Part shown: in pieces, positions 49,035 through 58,350 of the stretch
How positions within the stretch are numbered: position 1 is the first letter of the stretch
Layout of the letters: each line of letters opens with the position of its first letter
The notes under the pieces: model-generated
Told to the model about the DNA's origin: nothing
Database searches by the model: none
The model's input: only the letters and a program-made list of their open reading frames with translations
Assembly (NCBI RefSeq): GCF_019100565.1
Contig: NZ_JAHRID010000005.1
Coordinates: 62,001-126,000, forward strand
DNA length: 64,000 bases
Reading direction: 5' to 3'
Source of the DNA: Arsukibacterium indicum
Lineage (GTDB): Bacteria > Pseudomonadota > Gammaproteobacteria > Enterobacterales > Alteromonadaceae
Made by a program: the position numbers and the translations under genes

Positions 49035-49110
49035 GCGAGTATAGCTCAGCTGGTAGAGCGCGACCTTGCCAAGGTCGAGGTCACGAGTTCGAACCTCGTT
49101 ACTCGCTCCA
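49035..49110 (+). tRNA. tRNA-Gly (anticodon GCC), copy 1
   Basis: 76 bases with encoded CCA. Acceptor GCGAGTA; anticodon loop TTGCCAA; T-loop TTCGAAC. First of four tRNAs. Confidence 0.97.
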
Positions 49111-49170
49111 ACTCTTAATTTTGATCTGACGATTAGTTTAAATCAGACTGAGAGTGGCGTTTTGATTATT

Positions 49171-49244
49171 GGCGGGTTGGCAGAATGGCCATGCAGCGGA
49201 TTGCAAATCCGTCTATCTCGGTTCGACTCCGGGACCCGCCTCCA
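49171..49244 (+). tRNA. tRNA-Cys (anticodon GCA)
   Basis: 74 bases with encoded CCA. Acceptor GGCGGGT pairs with ACCCGCC; anticodon loop TTGCAAA gives GCA; T-loop TTCGACT. Confidence 0.97.
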
Positions 49245-49272
49245 TAACACGTTTAGGTTGAAAAAGTTGTCT

Positions 49273-49359
49273 GCCCGGGTGGTGAAATCGGTAGACACAA
49301 GGGATTTAAAATCCCTCGGGGGAAACCCCGTGCCGGTTCAAGTCCGGCCCCGGGCACCA
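49273..49359 (+). tRNA. tRNA-Leu (anticodon TAA)
   Basis: 87 bases with encoded CCA and a long variable arm (CGGGGG...CCCCG). Anticodon loop TTTAAAA gives TAA, reading UUA/UUG. Confidence 0.97.
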
Positions 49360-49399
49360 TTTACTGCTTATTATAAGTAGTTACAACACCAGATATTTC

Positions 49400-49475
49400 G
49401 CGAGTATAGCTCAGCTGGTAGAGCGCGACCTTGCCAAGGTCGAGGTCACGAGTTCGAACCTCGTTACTCGCTCCA
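49400..49475 (+). tRNA. tRNA-Gly (anticodon GCC), copy 2
   Basis: Same 76-base sequence as the tRNA-Gly at 49035. It is an extra gene compared with the usual Gly-Cys-Leu triplet after pgsA. Confidence 0.97.
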
Positions 49476-49484
49476 AATTTAAAT

Positions 49485-49517
49485 AAAAAAAGCAGCCTTA
49501 AAGCTGCTTTTTTTATT
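49485..49517. terminator. Bidirectional terminator after tRNA cluster
   Basis: AGCAGC/GCTGCT stem with 6-base loop, preceded by an A run and followed by a T run. It ends the tRNA operon and, on the minus strand, the DASS transporter gene. Confidence 0.88.
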
Positions 49518-49556
49518 TTGTCTGCTTTACCTAACGCAATGTTGGCGTTGGCCTGA

Positions 49557-50987
49557 TCAAAAGTTAAATAGCCAAGGACTGATAAACCATACAGCAGCGG
49601 TAATAATGAAAATTGCCAGTATATTGAGTACTAAACCTGCTTTTACCATATCTGCAATTTTGAGTTTTCCCGAGCCGAAAACAATGGCGTTAGGGGGGGT
49701 AGCCACTGGCATCATAAATGCGCAACTGGCTGCTATTGCAGCGGGGATCACCAGCATAGATGCGTTGGTATCAAGCGATACCGCAACAGGGCCTAGCAGT
49801 GGCAAAAACGCCGCGGCGGTGGCGGTGTTGCTGGTAACCTCGGTTAAAAAGATAATAATAGTGGTAACCAACGCTATCAGCAGCAATAAGTTTATAGTAC
49901 CCAGGGCACTAACCTGGCTGGCGATAAAATCAGCAAGACCGGATTGCTGGATTTGAGCAGCAAGCGTTAAACCGCCACCGAATAAGATTAAAATGCCCCA
50001 GGGTAAGCTGGCACAATCTTCCCAGGTTAGTACCCGTTGGCCGCTGGCAAAGTTCACAGGAATAATAAACAGCAGGCTGGCACAGAAAACGGCGGTTAAG
50101 GTGTCATTTAATGGCAAGCCTGTAAGGCTGACCAGCCAGGTTTTAAATACCCATAAACAAGCCGCCAGTAAAAATACCGCCAACACTATTTTTTCTGCCC
50201 GTTGCATCGGCCCAAGCGCCTTCAGCTTATCAAGATACAGCTGACGGCTAACCTGTATTTCATTGTCGCCAAAGCGGAAATGGCATTGGCTAAGCCAATA
50301 CCAGGCCCCCAGCAGCATAACAACTGCCACCGGTACACCCAGTAACATCCATTGGGCAAAACCCACCTCCAGTTGATATTGATTACGTAAATAACCAGCA
50401 AGCAAAGCGTTGGGTGGGGTGCCGATAATGGTGGCAATACCGCCAATACTGGCTGCATAGGCGATGGCTAACAGCATGGCTTTAGCAAATTTTTCGCTGA
50501 TATTGTCTTGCATGCCGATAATAGACAAAGCAATAGGTAGCATCATAACTGCGGTCGCAGTGTTAGACATCCACATAGATAAAAATGCCGTAACCAGCAT
50601 CATGCCGCCAATTTGCTGGCTGGGCTTCGTGCCGACCGCCAACATGGTTAACAAGGCAATTCTTTTATGCAGGTTCCAGCGCTCCATGGCAATGGAGAGG
50701 ATAAAACCGCCGAGGAACAGGAAAATAAGCGGATCAGCATAAGGCGCAGTAACATTGGCGACGGAGTCTAGGTTAAGCAACGGCACCACCACAATCGGTA
50801 AAAGTGATGTAGCAGGTATTGGCACACTTTCGGTTATCCACCAAATCGCCATCCAGGCGGTCAGGCCACTGAGCCACCAGGCGCTTTGTGACATGCCGGC
50901 AAACAGCGGCTCATTCAGTAAAACCAGCAGAAATACTGCCGGACCAGCCAGAAGCGATGGCAGATAGCCTGAATGTAGCCGGTTCAT
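49557..50987 (-). CDS. DASS (SLC13) family sodium/anion symporter
   Basis: 476-residue inner-membrane transporter with 11-13 hydrophobic helices, of the divalent anion:sodium symporter family (dicarboxylates such as succinate, or sulphate). Family segments seen are WWITESVPIPATSLLPIV, LFLGGFILSIAMERWNLHKR, ASIGGIATIIGTPPNAL and PVATPPNAIVFGSG, the duplicated SNT/TPPNA-type sodium and substrate sites. Substrate cannot be fixed from the sequence. It follows rluF by 8 bases and may be co-transcribed with it. Confidence 0.88.
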   Translation of the reverse strand: MNRLHSGYLPSLLAGPAVFLLVLLNEPLFAGMSQSAWWLSGLTAWMAIWWITESVPIPATSLLPIVVVPLLNLDSVANVTAPYADPLIFLFLGGFILSIAMERWNLHKRIALLTMLAVGTKPSQQIGGMMLVTAFLSMWMSNTATAVMMLPIALSIIGMQDNISEKFAKAMLLAIAYAASIGGIATIIGTPPNALLAGYLRNQYQLEVGFAQWMLLGVPVAVVMLLGAWYWLSQCHFRFGDNEIQVSRQLYLDKLKALGPMQRAEKIVLAVFLLAACLWVFKTWLVSLTGLPLNDTLTAVFCASLLFIIPVNFASGQRVLTWEDCASLPWGILILFGGGLTLAAQIQQSGLADFIASQVSALGTINLLLLIALVTTIIIFLTEVTSNTATAAAFLPLLGPVAVSLDTNASMLVIPAAIAASCAFMMPVATPPNAIVFGSGKLKIADMVKAGLVLNILAIFIITAAVWFISPWLFNF

Positions 50988-50995
50988 CGGTGTGG

Positions 50996-51757
50996 TTACT
51001 CCTCGTCATCCTGCTGATTCTGGCTGGCGTCGGTTGCCGTTTTGCTGGAATGTTGCAATAACTGCTCCATTTGGCTTAGTTCAAACTCGTCAAGCAACCG
51101 CCATTGTCCTGCACGCAATTCGGCCAGTCGTACATGCATAATCCGGGTACGTTTAAGTTTTACCACGTCATAACCAAGGTATTCGGTCATCCGGCGAATT
51201 TGCCTGTTAAGACCTTGGGTTAGAATTATTTTAAAGGTGTTTTTGGATATCTGGGTAACGGTACAGGGCAGGGTAACCGTATCAAGAATTGGCACACCAC
51301 TGGCCATTTTAGTAATAAAGTTCGCCGTTACAGGCTTGTTTACTGTAACGGTATACTCTTTTTCATGGGCATTACCCGCACGTAATACTTTGTTGACGAT
51401 ATCACCGTCATTGGTTAGAAATATCAACCCCTCAGAGGGTTTGTCTAACCTTCCTATCGGAAATATCCGCTCGGGATAACCGATTGCGTCGATAATATTC
51501 CCTTTAACATGCCGCTCAGTGGTACAGGTTATGCCAACAGGTTTATGGTATGCCAGATATATCCTTGCTGGTTTTTCTTTCAGGGGCTTACCTTCTACCC
51601 GCACTTCATCACTGGCAGACACTTTTAATCCTACCGGGGCAGGCTGGCCATTTACTGTCACTAAACCTTGTTCTATATATTTGTCGGCCTGACGGCGGGA
51701 GCAAAAGCCGGTGTCACTGATAAATTTATTTAAACGATAAAGGGTAGGTTCTGTCAT
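50996..51757 (-). CDS. rluF: 23S rRNA pseudouridine synthase RluF
   Basis: Pseudouridine synthase of the RsuA family. The 253-residue protein has an N-terminal S4 RNA-binding domain (RLNKFISDTGFCSRRQADKYI), the catalytic GRLDKPSEGL (Asp105) and the C-terminal NRQIRRMTEYLGYDVVKLKR. The RTRIMHVRL segment resembles RluF, which modifies U2604 (and tRNA-Tyr) in E. coli; RluB/RluE are less likely. A Q/D/E-rich tail ends the protein. Confidence 0.87.
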   Translation of the reverse strand: MTEPTLYRLNKFISDTGFCSRRQADKYIEQGLVTVNGQPAPVGLKVSASDEVRVEGKPLKEKPARIYLAYHKPVGITCTTERHVKGNIIDAIGYPERIFPIGRLDKPSEGLIFLTNDGDIVNKVLRAGNAHEKEYTVTVNKPVTANFITKMASGVPILDTVTLPCTVTQISKNTFKIILTQGLNRQIRRMTEYLGYDVVKLKRTRIMHVRLAELRAGQWRLLDEFELSQMEQLLQHSSKTATDASQNQQDDEE

Positions 51758-51772
51758 TGGCTTCTTGATTCA

Positions 51773-51800
51773 ATAAAAACAGCCCCTAGTTTAGGGGCTG
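51773..51800 (-). terminator. Terminator after the tubulin-like gene
   Basis: Eight-bp stem AGCCCCTA/TAGGGGCT with 3-base loop; on the minus strand it is followed by G then five T. It lies 26 bases after the tubulin-like gene and just before rluF. Confidence 0.87.
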
Positions 51801-51825
51801 ACAGCTCGCGCAGCAAGCATTTGGC

Positions 51826-54015
51826 TTAGTCTGTCGCCGTAGATTTTTTTGCCGTTGGGCTGTTAAGTGAAATAACCTTGGTTTTGCTTATTTTATGCCG
51901 GTAAATTTCCCGCAGATACTTAATGGCTTTTTTAACACTTTCACGACTGAGCCGGATATCATTGATTGAAATAAATTTATCTTTGTTATGAATAAGCTCA
52001 CGGTATTTTTTCTCATACATCGGCTTTATCGCATACCAGTTGGTATCAAGAATTTTTGCCGGATTTTCAAATTCATTCAGCATGGCGTCGACTCTCTGCT
52101 CATCAAACTCATCAATGCGGATAAAATCCAGCATAGCCTGATCGAGTTTTTCATCAAAACGGTAACTGTCCTTAGCAAAACAACGCTTAATAAAAGCAAC
52201 GATCAGGGTTAAAAAGTCGTCGCTTAAACAAGGGCTTTTAACGATTAGCGTGGTAAGAGAAATATTGGCTGAAGCGCCAATCACTAATGCGTAGCGCTTT
52301 AATGTAGTATTGGGAAATAAGTTATTTAAATGCGATTTCAGCCGGTTTAAATCCATGTAAGACAGTTTATAGTCTTTGGGCAACGATACTATTGATACGA
52401 CAGACGAACAATTTTTGAAAAAGTGCAGATTGTTTAATTCAGCCGCGTTGTAGCCATTCTTTACGTAACTTGCCAGTGTCTGGCGGTAACGACCAGACTC
52501 AATTGGCAGTAAGCTTATTCCTTCAATTGCCTGAGTCACTTTATTAAAGTGGGGCAGATCAATTGACCGGAAAAACAGATCATCAATATTTAAACCATTT
52601 TTATCAGATGCCTTACTCCTCTCAGTGCTATCCCGTTGATTAGCTGGAATTACAGATTCGGCGTACGCCACAGCAACCGGGCCAGCCAGGCTCATAAATA
52701 AGTCGTTGGCATCAAGCCGGATGGTTTCTCCAATATCAATCCCCGCCCGCCTGAAATAGTTTTCGTCATAGTCTGTGGTCACAGCCTGAGCCGTCAGAAT
52801 ATTGAAAATTTGTTGTGATATATACTGGTTTGCATATTTCTCCATGGCATTGACGTCGATGTGCTGTATATCACCGTCGTCAGTTTCTTCCGCGTAACGC
52901 ATAATGTCATTTGAAATCAACATCATAGCGTTCCATGGCCGGATGCGATGCATGACACTGGACTCACTGCTGTTTTCGTTATCAAAGTTGTAAGAAAAGT
53001 CCCATTCTTCCGCCAGATATTTGCACAACAAACGGCCGGCGTTAATATGCAGGGCTTCAGACATTTCGACACCATGGTCTGAAATGTTTGGCAAAATACA
53101 AATACCGCTGGTAAATATCGGCTCAAATACAAAAGAATGGCCACGGTTTTCTTCGCTTTCATTGACCGGTCGGGTGTCAAAGGTTTTGCTCATGTAAGCA
53201 TATTGCTGGGCCAGACCAAACTCAGAAGCCATACCTGAACCGGTACCGCCGCCGGCACTGAAGATGTAAAAATATAAGCGTGACTGGTTGGCCTTGATAC
53301 CGCAGGAGTCAATTAGGTAAGAATGAATAAACTTCCACTCGGCATTTGAAAAGCGCTGAGTATCTTTATTTAAAATTATCTTGGCTAAGTACTGACCAAG
53401 AATCGGGGCGTTACCGGCGCCTCCGGCATGGACTTCAGATAAATCCATTATTTTCATTTTGGTATAGTCATGCAAAAAACCGCTTTTCTCACCTTTATGT
53501 GAAAAACGGATCCGGCCTTCAATATCTTTGTCCAGATCGCCCAGCATTACTAACGGTTCTATTAAAAAAACCGGTTTCAGACTATTGTTTTGTGACAAAT
53601 GTAAACTGCGTTTAATCCAGCGCATTGGCCGGTATTCTTGTTCACGGCTTTGTTTTTCTTCATTATTAAATTCATTTAAATAGAAATTACGGGCACTGTA
53701 TACAAGTGAGGCAACGTCCAGTGCTATATTTGAACCACAACGGCCCAGACCAATCAGGCATACTGATGGAAAATGTTGCTGTTTCCGGTTTTCCAGCTCG
53801 TTGTCTGTTTGCATCTGCGGAAACACGCTAGTGCGTAGTGCATCAAGATTAGCCAGAATGCGATTTAAATCGCGCTCAGTAAAATACAGATAACCTTCAC
53901 TGGCAAAGGCTACCGTGGTTTCGCTATGCGTATTATCGGCTTGTTCTGCAGACTTAACTTTACTGTTGACGGCAGCAACTGTTGTTGGTTGTTTATTTAT
54001 TATTTTACTCGTCAT
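51826..54015 (-). CDS. Tubulin/FtsZ-superfamily GTPase, stand-alone
   Basis: 729-residue protein of the tubulin/FtsZ GTPase superfamily, much longer than FtsZ (about 380-400). An 80-residue leader precedes T1-like GLGRCGSN (89-96), T3-like HAGGAGN (196-202), the nucleotide signature GGGTGSG (255-261) and an acidic T7-like LDANDLF (434-440). About 290 residues then follow with no resemblance to FtsZ's tail, ending in a Lys-rich stretch. It is neither the division FtsZ, which lies with mra genes, nor clearly TubZ. It may belong to the Tubulin_2/FtsZ-like families proposed for membrane remodelling. It is monocistronic, with its own terminator. Confidence 0.82.
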   Translation of the reverse strand: MTSKIINKQPTTVAAVNSKVKSAEQADNTHSETTVAFASEGYLYFTERDLNRILANLDALRTSVFPQMQTDNELENRKQQHFPSVCLIGLGRCGSNIALDVASLVYSARNFYLNEFNNEEKQSREQEYRPMRWIKRSLHLSQNNSLKPVFLIEPLVMLGDLDKDIEGRIRFSHKGEKSGFLHDYTKMKIMDLSEVHAGGAGNAPILGQYLAKIILNKDTQRFSNAEWKFIHSYLIDSCGIKANQSRLYFYIFSAGGGTGSGMASEFGLAQQYAYMSKTFDTRPVNESEENRGHSFVFEPIFTSGICILPNISDHGVEMSEALHINAGRLLCKYLAEEWDFSYNFDNENSSESSVMHRIRPWNAMMLISNDIMRYAEETDDGDIQHIDVNAMEKYANQYISQQIFNILTAQAVTTDYDENYFRRAGIDIGETIRLDANDLFMSLAGPVAVAYAESVIPANQRDSTERSKASDKNGLNIDDLFFRSIDLPHFNKVTQAIEGISLLPIESGRYRQTLASYVKNGYNAAELNNLHFFKNCSSVVSIVSLPKDYKLSYMDLNRLKSHLNNLFPNTTLKRYALVIGASANISLTTLIVKSPCLSDDFLTLIVAFIKRCFAKDSYRFDEKLDQAMLDFIRIDEFDEQRVDAMLNEFENPAKILDTNWYAIKPMYEKKYRELIHNKDKFISINDIRLSRESVKKAIKYLREIYRHKISKTKVISLNSPTAKKSTATD

Positions 54016-54162
54016 AACGCTTACCCCGGTTAAACCTTAGCTATACCAAAGCATAAAGATACTGATTAAACGTAGTCGGGAATTTAGCTGAATACAATTT
54101 TGAGCAAAAAAAAGCAGCGGTCAGGCCACTGCTTTATAAATTAATAAATGTTTTAAATGTAA

Positions 54163-55797
54163 TTACATATTCGGATAGTTTGGTCCGCCACCACCTTCGG
54201 GAGTAACCCAGGTAATATTCTGACTTGGATCTTTAATATCGCAGGTTTTACAGTGAATACAGTTTTGAGCATTGATCTGAAAACGAGGTTGTTGGCCATC
54301 CTCTTTAATCACTTCATAGACGCCGGCCGGACAATAGCGTTGGGCTGGCTCATCATACTTTGGTAAATTAACTTCAATAGGAATGCTTGGATCAGCCAGC
54401 TTTAAGTGGCAGGGCTGTTCTTCTTCATGATTGGTATTAGATAAATAAACAGATGTCAGTTTGTCAAAACTCAGTATATTGTCTGGCTTTGGATAATTAA
54501 TCTTTTGACAATCTGCCGCAAGCTTAAGCTGGGCATAGTCGCGGTTGTTATCTTTCAGGGTAAACGGCAGCTTGCCGCCAAACCAGTTTTGTTCAATGGT
54601 ATTAAACACACCACCCCAGAAAGTACCGAATTTATGCATTGCCGGGCCGAAATTACGAGAACTGTGTAATTCGTCATATAGCCAGCTTTGTTTAACGGCA
54701 TCAGCAAATTCGGTTAAGTCTTTACCGCCAGCATCGTCGTTGCTTAAAGCGCTAAACACTGTTTCCGCCGCCAGCATGCCTGATTTCATCGCCGTATGGT
54801 TGCCCTTAATCTTTGCAAAATTCAGTGTGCCGGCATCACAGCCCAGCAATAAACCGCCTGCAAAGCTCATTTTCGGCAAACTGTTCAGGCCGCCCTTGGC
54901 GATAGCTCGGGCACCATAAGTGACGCGCTTGCCGTCAGCCAGGTACTGCTTAATTACCGGGTGCTGTTTGTACCGCTGGAATTCAGCAAACGGATCCAGA
55001 TAGGGGTTGCTGTAATTTAAGTCGATAATCAGGCCGACCACGATCTGCTGATTGTCGGCGTGATACAGATAACCACCACCAGAGGCCTCATCTGCAAGCG
55101 GCCAGCCAGCTGAATGAACCACCAGTCCCTGATGATGATTATTGGCTGGTACATCCCAGATTTCTTTAAAGCCGATAGCATAATGCTGCGGCGATACATC
55201 TTTATCCAGCTGATAATGGTTGATAAGTTGTTTACCAAGATGGCCGCGGCAGCCTTCAGCAAACAAGGTATATTTAGCACGTAATTCCATGCCGGCAGTA
55301 AAACTGTCTTTCGGTTTGCCGTCGCGGTCCAGCCCCATATCACCAATAACGATACCTTTAACCACATCGTCTTCCAGCAACAACTCACTGGCGGCAAAGC
55401 CCGGGAAAATTTCGACACCCAGAGCTTCTGCTTGTTCCGCCAGCCAGCGGCAAAGGTTGGCGACTGACACAATATAATTGCCACTGTTATGCATGGTTTT
55501 TGGTACCGCAAAGCCAGGTAACTTTCGGCTGCGCTGTTCGTCGCTGAACAGATATATATCATCGTGAGTAACCGGTGTAGTTAGCGGCGCGCCGGTGCTC
55601 TGCCAGTCAGGTAGCAATTCATTCAATGCTCTTGGCTCAAATACTGCCCCGGATAAAATATGGGCACCCACCTCTGAGCCTTTTTCCACTACACAAACGG
55701 TCAGCTCTGTGCTGGTCTGCTGCGCTTGTTGCATCAACCGGATCGCGGCCGATAAGCCCGCTGGCCCGGCGCCAACGATTACGACATCGAACTCCAT
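54163..55797 (-). CDS. Electron transfer flavoprotein-ubiquinone oxidoreductase
   Basis: Inner-membrane-associated flavo-iron-sulphur protein that moves electrons from ETF to ubiquinone. The 544-residue protein has an N-terminal FAD motif VIVGAGPAGLSAAIRL, GAHILSGAVFEPRAL, and a C-terminal 4Fe-4S ferredoxin-like site with CIHCKTC and an earlier YCPAGVYEV. ATG at 55797 follows GGAAAGAGAAG; a longer frame adds 34 residues across the promoter region and is rejected. Divergent from etfBA, its electron donors. Confidence 0.96.
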   Translation of the reverse strand: MEFDVVIVGAGPAGLSAAIRLMQQAQQTSTELTVCVVEKGSEVGAHILSGAVFEPRALNELLPDWQSTGAPLTTPVTHDDIYLFSDEQRSRKLPGFAVPKTMHNSGNYIVSVANLCRWLAEQAEALGVEIFPGFAASELLLEDDVVKGIVIGDMGLDRDGKPKDSFTAGMELRAKYTLFAEGCRGHLGKQLINHYQLDKDVSPQHYAIGFKEIWDVPANNHHQGLVVHSAGWPLADEASGGGYLYHADNQQIVVGLIIDLNYSNPYLDPFAEFQRYKQHPVIKQYLADGKRVTYGARAIAKGGLNSLPKMSFAGGLLLGCDAGTLNFAKIKGNHTAMKSGMLAAETVFSALSNDDAGGKDLTEFADAVKQSWLYDELHSSRNFGPAMHKFGTFWGGVFNTIEQNWFGGKLPFTLKDNNRDYAQLKLAADCQKINYPKPDNILSFDKLTSVYLSNTNHEEEQPCHLKLADPSIPIEVNLPKYDEPAQRYCPAGVYEVIKEDGQQPRFQINAQNCIHCKTCDIKDPSQNITWVTPEGGGGPNYPNM

Positions 55798-55882
55798 TGC
55801 TTCTCTTTCCACGATCGTTACCCCTTGGATGCTTATATTTACAGTATTCACTGTGTTTATTGTGCTGATAAGGGTATTGCAG

Positions 55883-55900
55883 GTTGACGTTAACGTCAAC
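55883..55900. promoter_or_regulatory. Perfect 18-bp palindrome GTTGACGTTAACGTCAAC (LiuR-like operator)
   Basis: Lies between divergent ETF-QO and etfB. The ACGT..ACGT core recalls the motif published for LiuR (MerR family, branched-chain amino acid/fatty acid catabolism) in gammaproteobacteria, whose targets can include etf genes. Assignment is by memory of the motif. Confidence 0.6.
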
Positions 55901-55934
55901 AGTAAGTAGATTGTGCAGCAATATATGGCGTTAT

Positions 55935-55952
55935 GTTTACCTTAACGTAAAC
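55935..55952. promoter_or_regulatory. Second 18-bp palindrome (GTTTACCTTAACGTAAAC)
   Basis: Same length and core as the site at 55883-55900 with one mismatch in the palindrome. The centres are 52 bases apart, close to five helical turns, and it sits 43 bases before etfB. Confidence 0.55.
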
Positions 55953-55994
55953 CTGCTGTCTGGCAAGCAATTGCATGCAATTGAAGAGGATTAT

Positions 55995-56744
55995 ATGAAG
56001 ATATTAGTTCCGGTAAAACGGGTAATTGACTACAACGTGAAAGTCCGGGTAAAAGCAGACCAAACCGGTGTCGATTTAGCCAACGTTAAAATGGCACTCA
56101 ACCCGTTTTGCGAAATAGCTGTTGAAGAAGCGGTACGCCTGAAAGAAGCTGGTGTAGCTACCGAAGTGGTCGCCGTATCGATTGGGGCTAAGGCAGTGCA
56201 GGAACAGTTACGTACGGCACTGGCATTGGGTGCAGACCGGGCTATTCATCTGGAAACTGAGCATAATCTGGATTCTTTGCAGGTAGCAAAATTACTGGCA
56301 AAACTGGTTGAAGAAGAGCAGCCTAAGCTGGTTATTCTGGGTAAGCAGGCTATCGATTCTGACAATAATCAAACCGGTCAGATGCTGGCTGCGCTGACAG
56401 GCATGGGGCAGGGGACGTTTGCTTCAAAAGTGGTGGTTGATGGCGATAAAGTTCAGGTTACCCGTGAAATTGATGGCGGTCTGCAAACTGTTGAATTATC
56501 GTTGCCGGCAGTCGTATCAACTGATTTAAGACTAAACGAGCCTCGTTATGCATCACTACCTAACATTATGAAAGCAAAGAAAAAACCGTTAGACGTTAAA
56601 GCGGCTGACAGTCTGGGCGTTAACTTGGACTCAAAAGTGTCGACTTTGAAGGTTACTGCGCCGCCAAGTCGGAAGGGTGGTGTTATTGTCGAGTCAGTAG
56701 CGGAACTGGTTGAAAAATTAAAGCATGAAGCGAAGGTGATCTGA
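55995..56744 (+). CDS. etfB: Electron transfer flavoprotein beta subunit
   Basis: AMP-binding subunit of the ETF heterodimer that accepts electrons from acyl-CoA dehydrogenases. The 249-residue protein begins [19 protein letters not shown], a typical EtfB start, with GAAGAGG upstream; a longer frame through the operator region is rejected. The ETF-beta signature lies around [16 protein letters not shown]. Its TGA overlaps the etfA ATG by one base (TGATG). Confidence 0.97.
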   Translation: MKILVPVKRVIDYNVKVRVKADQTGVDLANVKMALNPFCEIAVEEAVRLKEAGVATEVVAVSIGAKAVQEQLRTALALGADRAIHLETEHNLDSLQVAKLLAKLVEEEQPKLVILGKQAIDSDNNQTGQMLAALTGMGQGTFASKVVVDGDKVQVTREIDGGLQTVELSLPAVVSTDLRLNEPRYASLPNIMKAKKKPLDVKAADSLGVNLDSKVSTLKVTAPPSRKGGVIVESVAELVEKLKHEAKVI

Positions 56745-57670
56745 TGACGATTTTAGTAATTGCAGAACATAGCAATGATGCACTTAAAGCAGATACCCAC
56801 AAGGTAGTTCAGGCCGCAACCCGCATCGGTGGTGATATTCATCTGCTGGTTGCCGGTGCAAATTGTGATAATGCAGTATCTGCAGCGGCAACTATCGCTG
56901 GCGTAAGTAAAGTGTTGGTCGCTGATGCCAGTGTTTATAGCCATCAGCTGGCTGAGAACGTTGCAGCGCTGGTAGCGGAAATTGGCAGGGATTACAGCCA
57001 CATTCTGGCTGCGGCGACGACGACCGGCAAAAATATGCTGCCCAGGGTGGCAGCACTGTTAGATGTAGCCCAGCTGTCAGATGTGATTGCCATCGAAAGT
57101 GCCGATACCTTTGTTCGTCCGGTTTATGCTGGCAATGCTATCGCGACAGTGCAATCTGCTGATGCCATCAAGGTATTAACAGTGCGTGGTGCGGCGTTTG
57201 ATGCCGCAGCTGAGGACAATAATGCCCCAGTTGAAAAACTGGATATCGTCAAAGATCTGCAGGTATCGTCATTTGTCAGTGAAGAGCTGACTAAATCAGC
57301 CCGGCCTGAACTTACTGGCGCTAAAGTCATTATTTCTGGCGGACGAGGCATGCAAAATGGCGAAAATTTTGCCATGCTAAATGGCATTGCGGACAAGCTG
57401 AATGCTGCTATTGGTGCCTCGCGGGCGGCAGTCGATGCGGGCTTTGTCCCCAATGATATGCAGGTTGGTCAGACAGGTAAAATTGTGGCGCCGGATCTCT
57501 ATATTGCGGTGGGTATATCAGGGGCAATTCAGCATTTAGCCGGCATGAAAGACTCTAAAGTAATTGTCGCAATCAATAAAGATGCCGACGCCCCGATTTT
57601 TCAGGTTGCTGATTATGGTCTGGTGGCTGATCTGTTTACGGTATTGCCAGAATTTGAACAGCAGCTTTGA
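56744..57670 (+). CDS. etfA: Electron transfer flavoprotein alpha subunit
   Basis: FAD-binding subunit of ETF. The 308-residue protein has the N-terminal domain shared with EtfB and a C-terminal FAD domain with [39 protein letters not shown] as split motifs, and [17 protein letters not shown]. Length is standard. Start overlaps etfB; a strong terminator follows. Confidence 0.97.
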   Translation: MTILVIAEHSNDALKADTHKVVQAATRIGGDIHLLVAGANCDNAVSAAATIAGVSKVLVADASVYSHQLAENVAALVAEIGRDYSHILAAATTTGKNMLPRVAALLDVAQLSDVIAIESADTFVRPVYAGNAIATVQSADAIKVLTVRGAAFDAAAEDNNAPVEKLDIVKDLQVSSFVSEELTKSARPELTGAKVIISGGRGMQNGENFAMLNGIADKLNAAIGASRAAVDAGFVPNDMQVGQTGKIVAPDLYIAVGISGAIQHLAGMKDSKVIVAINKDADAPIFQVADYGLVADLFTVLPEFEQQL

Positions 57671-57688
57671 TAAATAGCCGGGTAATTG

Positions 57689-57714
57689 AAAAAGCCAGCA
57701 ATTGCTGGCTTTTT
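57689..57714. terminator. Bidirectional terminator after etfA
   Basis: Perfect 26-base palindrome: A5 then GCCAGC, AATT loop, GCTGGC then T5, 19 bases after etfA. Confidence 0.92.
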
Positions 57715-57786
57715 GCATTTTAGCTCTTGTGAGCTGAGTATTATAAGACTTAAGATAAAACATTGTTTACCAGGGATGCATAAACC

Positions 57787-58284
57787 ATGTCTGTCGTGAT
57801 CCGCCATGCTGAACCCGCTGATATAGAAGCGATTAAAGCTATTTATGATCAACCAACGGTATTCGCCAACACGTTACAGTTACCCTACCAGCCTTTAGCC
57901 AGCTGGCAGAGACTGTTTAACGCTGGTGCGGGTTTTTATAATCTGGTGGCAGAAGATGAAGATAAAGTGGTAGGGCAACTAGGGCTGCAGGTATGCCAGA
58001 ACCCACGACGCCGTCATGTTGCTGAAATAGGCATGGGTGTACTGGAAGAGCATCAGGGGCAGGGTGTTGGTTCAGCGCTACTAAGGGCTGCGCTGGAAAT
58101 GGCGGATAATTGGCTGAATATCCGGCGGGTGGAGCTGACCGTTTATAGTAGCAATGAGGTTGCGGTAGCCTTGTACGAGCGGTTTGGTTTTGAAGTGGAA
58201 GCTGAGCTGGCAGATTTTGCTTTTCAGTATGGCAATTATGTCAGTGCCCTGGCAATGGCACGAATTAACAGTGGTGTTGCCTGA
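57787..58284 (+). CDS. aaaT: GNAT family N-acetyltransferase (AaaT/YhhY-like)
   Basis: 165-residue cytoplasmic GNAT acetyltransferase. Motif A is EIGMGVLEEHQGQGVGSALL. The start IRHAEPADIEAIKAIYDQPTVFANTLQLP and RRRHVAEIGMGV closely follow the pattern of E. coli YhhY (AaaT), which acetylates several amino acids; the gene name is tentative because GNATs diverge in substrate. It stands alone between two terminators and converges with fur. Confidence 0.8.
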   Translation: MSVVIRHAEPADIEAIKAIYDQPTVFANTLQLPYQPLASWQRLFNAGAGFYNLVAEDEDKVVGQLGLQVCQNPRRRHVAEIGMGVLEEHQGQGVGSALLRAALEMADNWLNIRRVELTVYSSNEVAVALYERFGFEVEAELADFAFQYGNYVSALAMARINSGVA

Positions 58285-58311
58285 CCGTTTAGCCCTGAAC
58301 AAAGGACAAAC

Positions 58312-58339
58312 AAACATGGCAACTACTGCTGCCATGTTT
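58312..58339. terminator. Hairpin between aaaT-like gene and fur
   Basis: Ten-bp stem AAACATGGCA/TGCCATGTTT with 8-base loop. Short T/A tails on each side; probably a bidirectional terminator for the convergent genes. Confidence 0.65.
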
Positions 58340-58350
58340 ATCAGTAAGCG

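Noticed and set aside
49066..49380. 104-codon frame in the tRNA region
   Set aside because: It runs through four well-folded tRNA genes and cannot be a protein gene.
51826..54015. Annotating the GTPase as the cell-division FtsZ
   Set aside because: Length, context and C-terminal region do not fit FtsZ, and it lacks the dcw neighbourhood.
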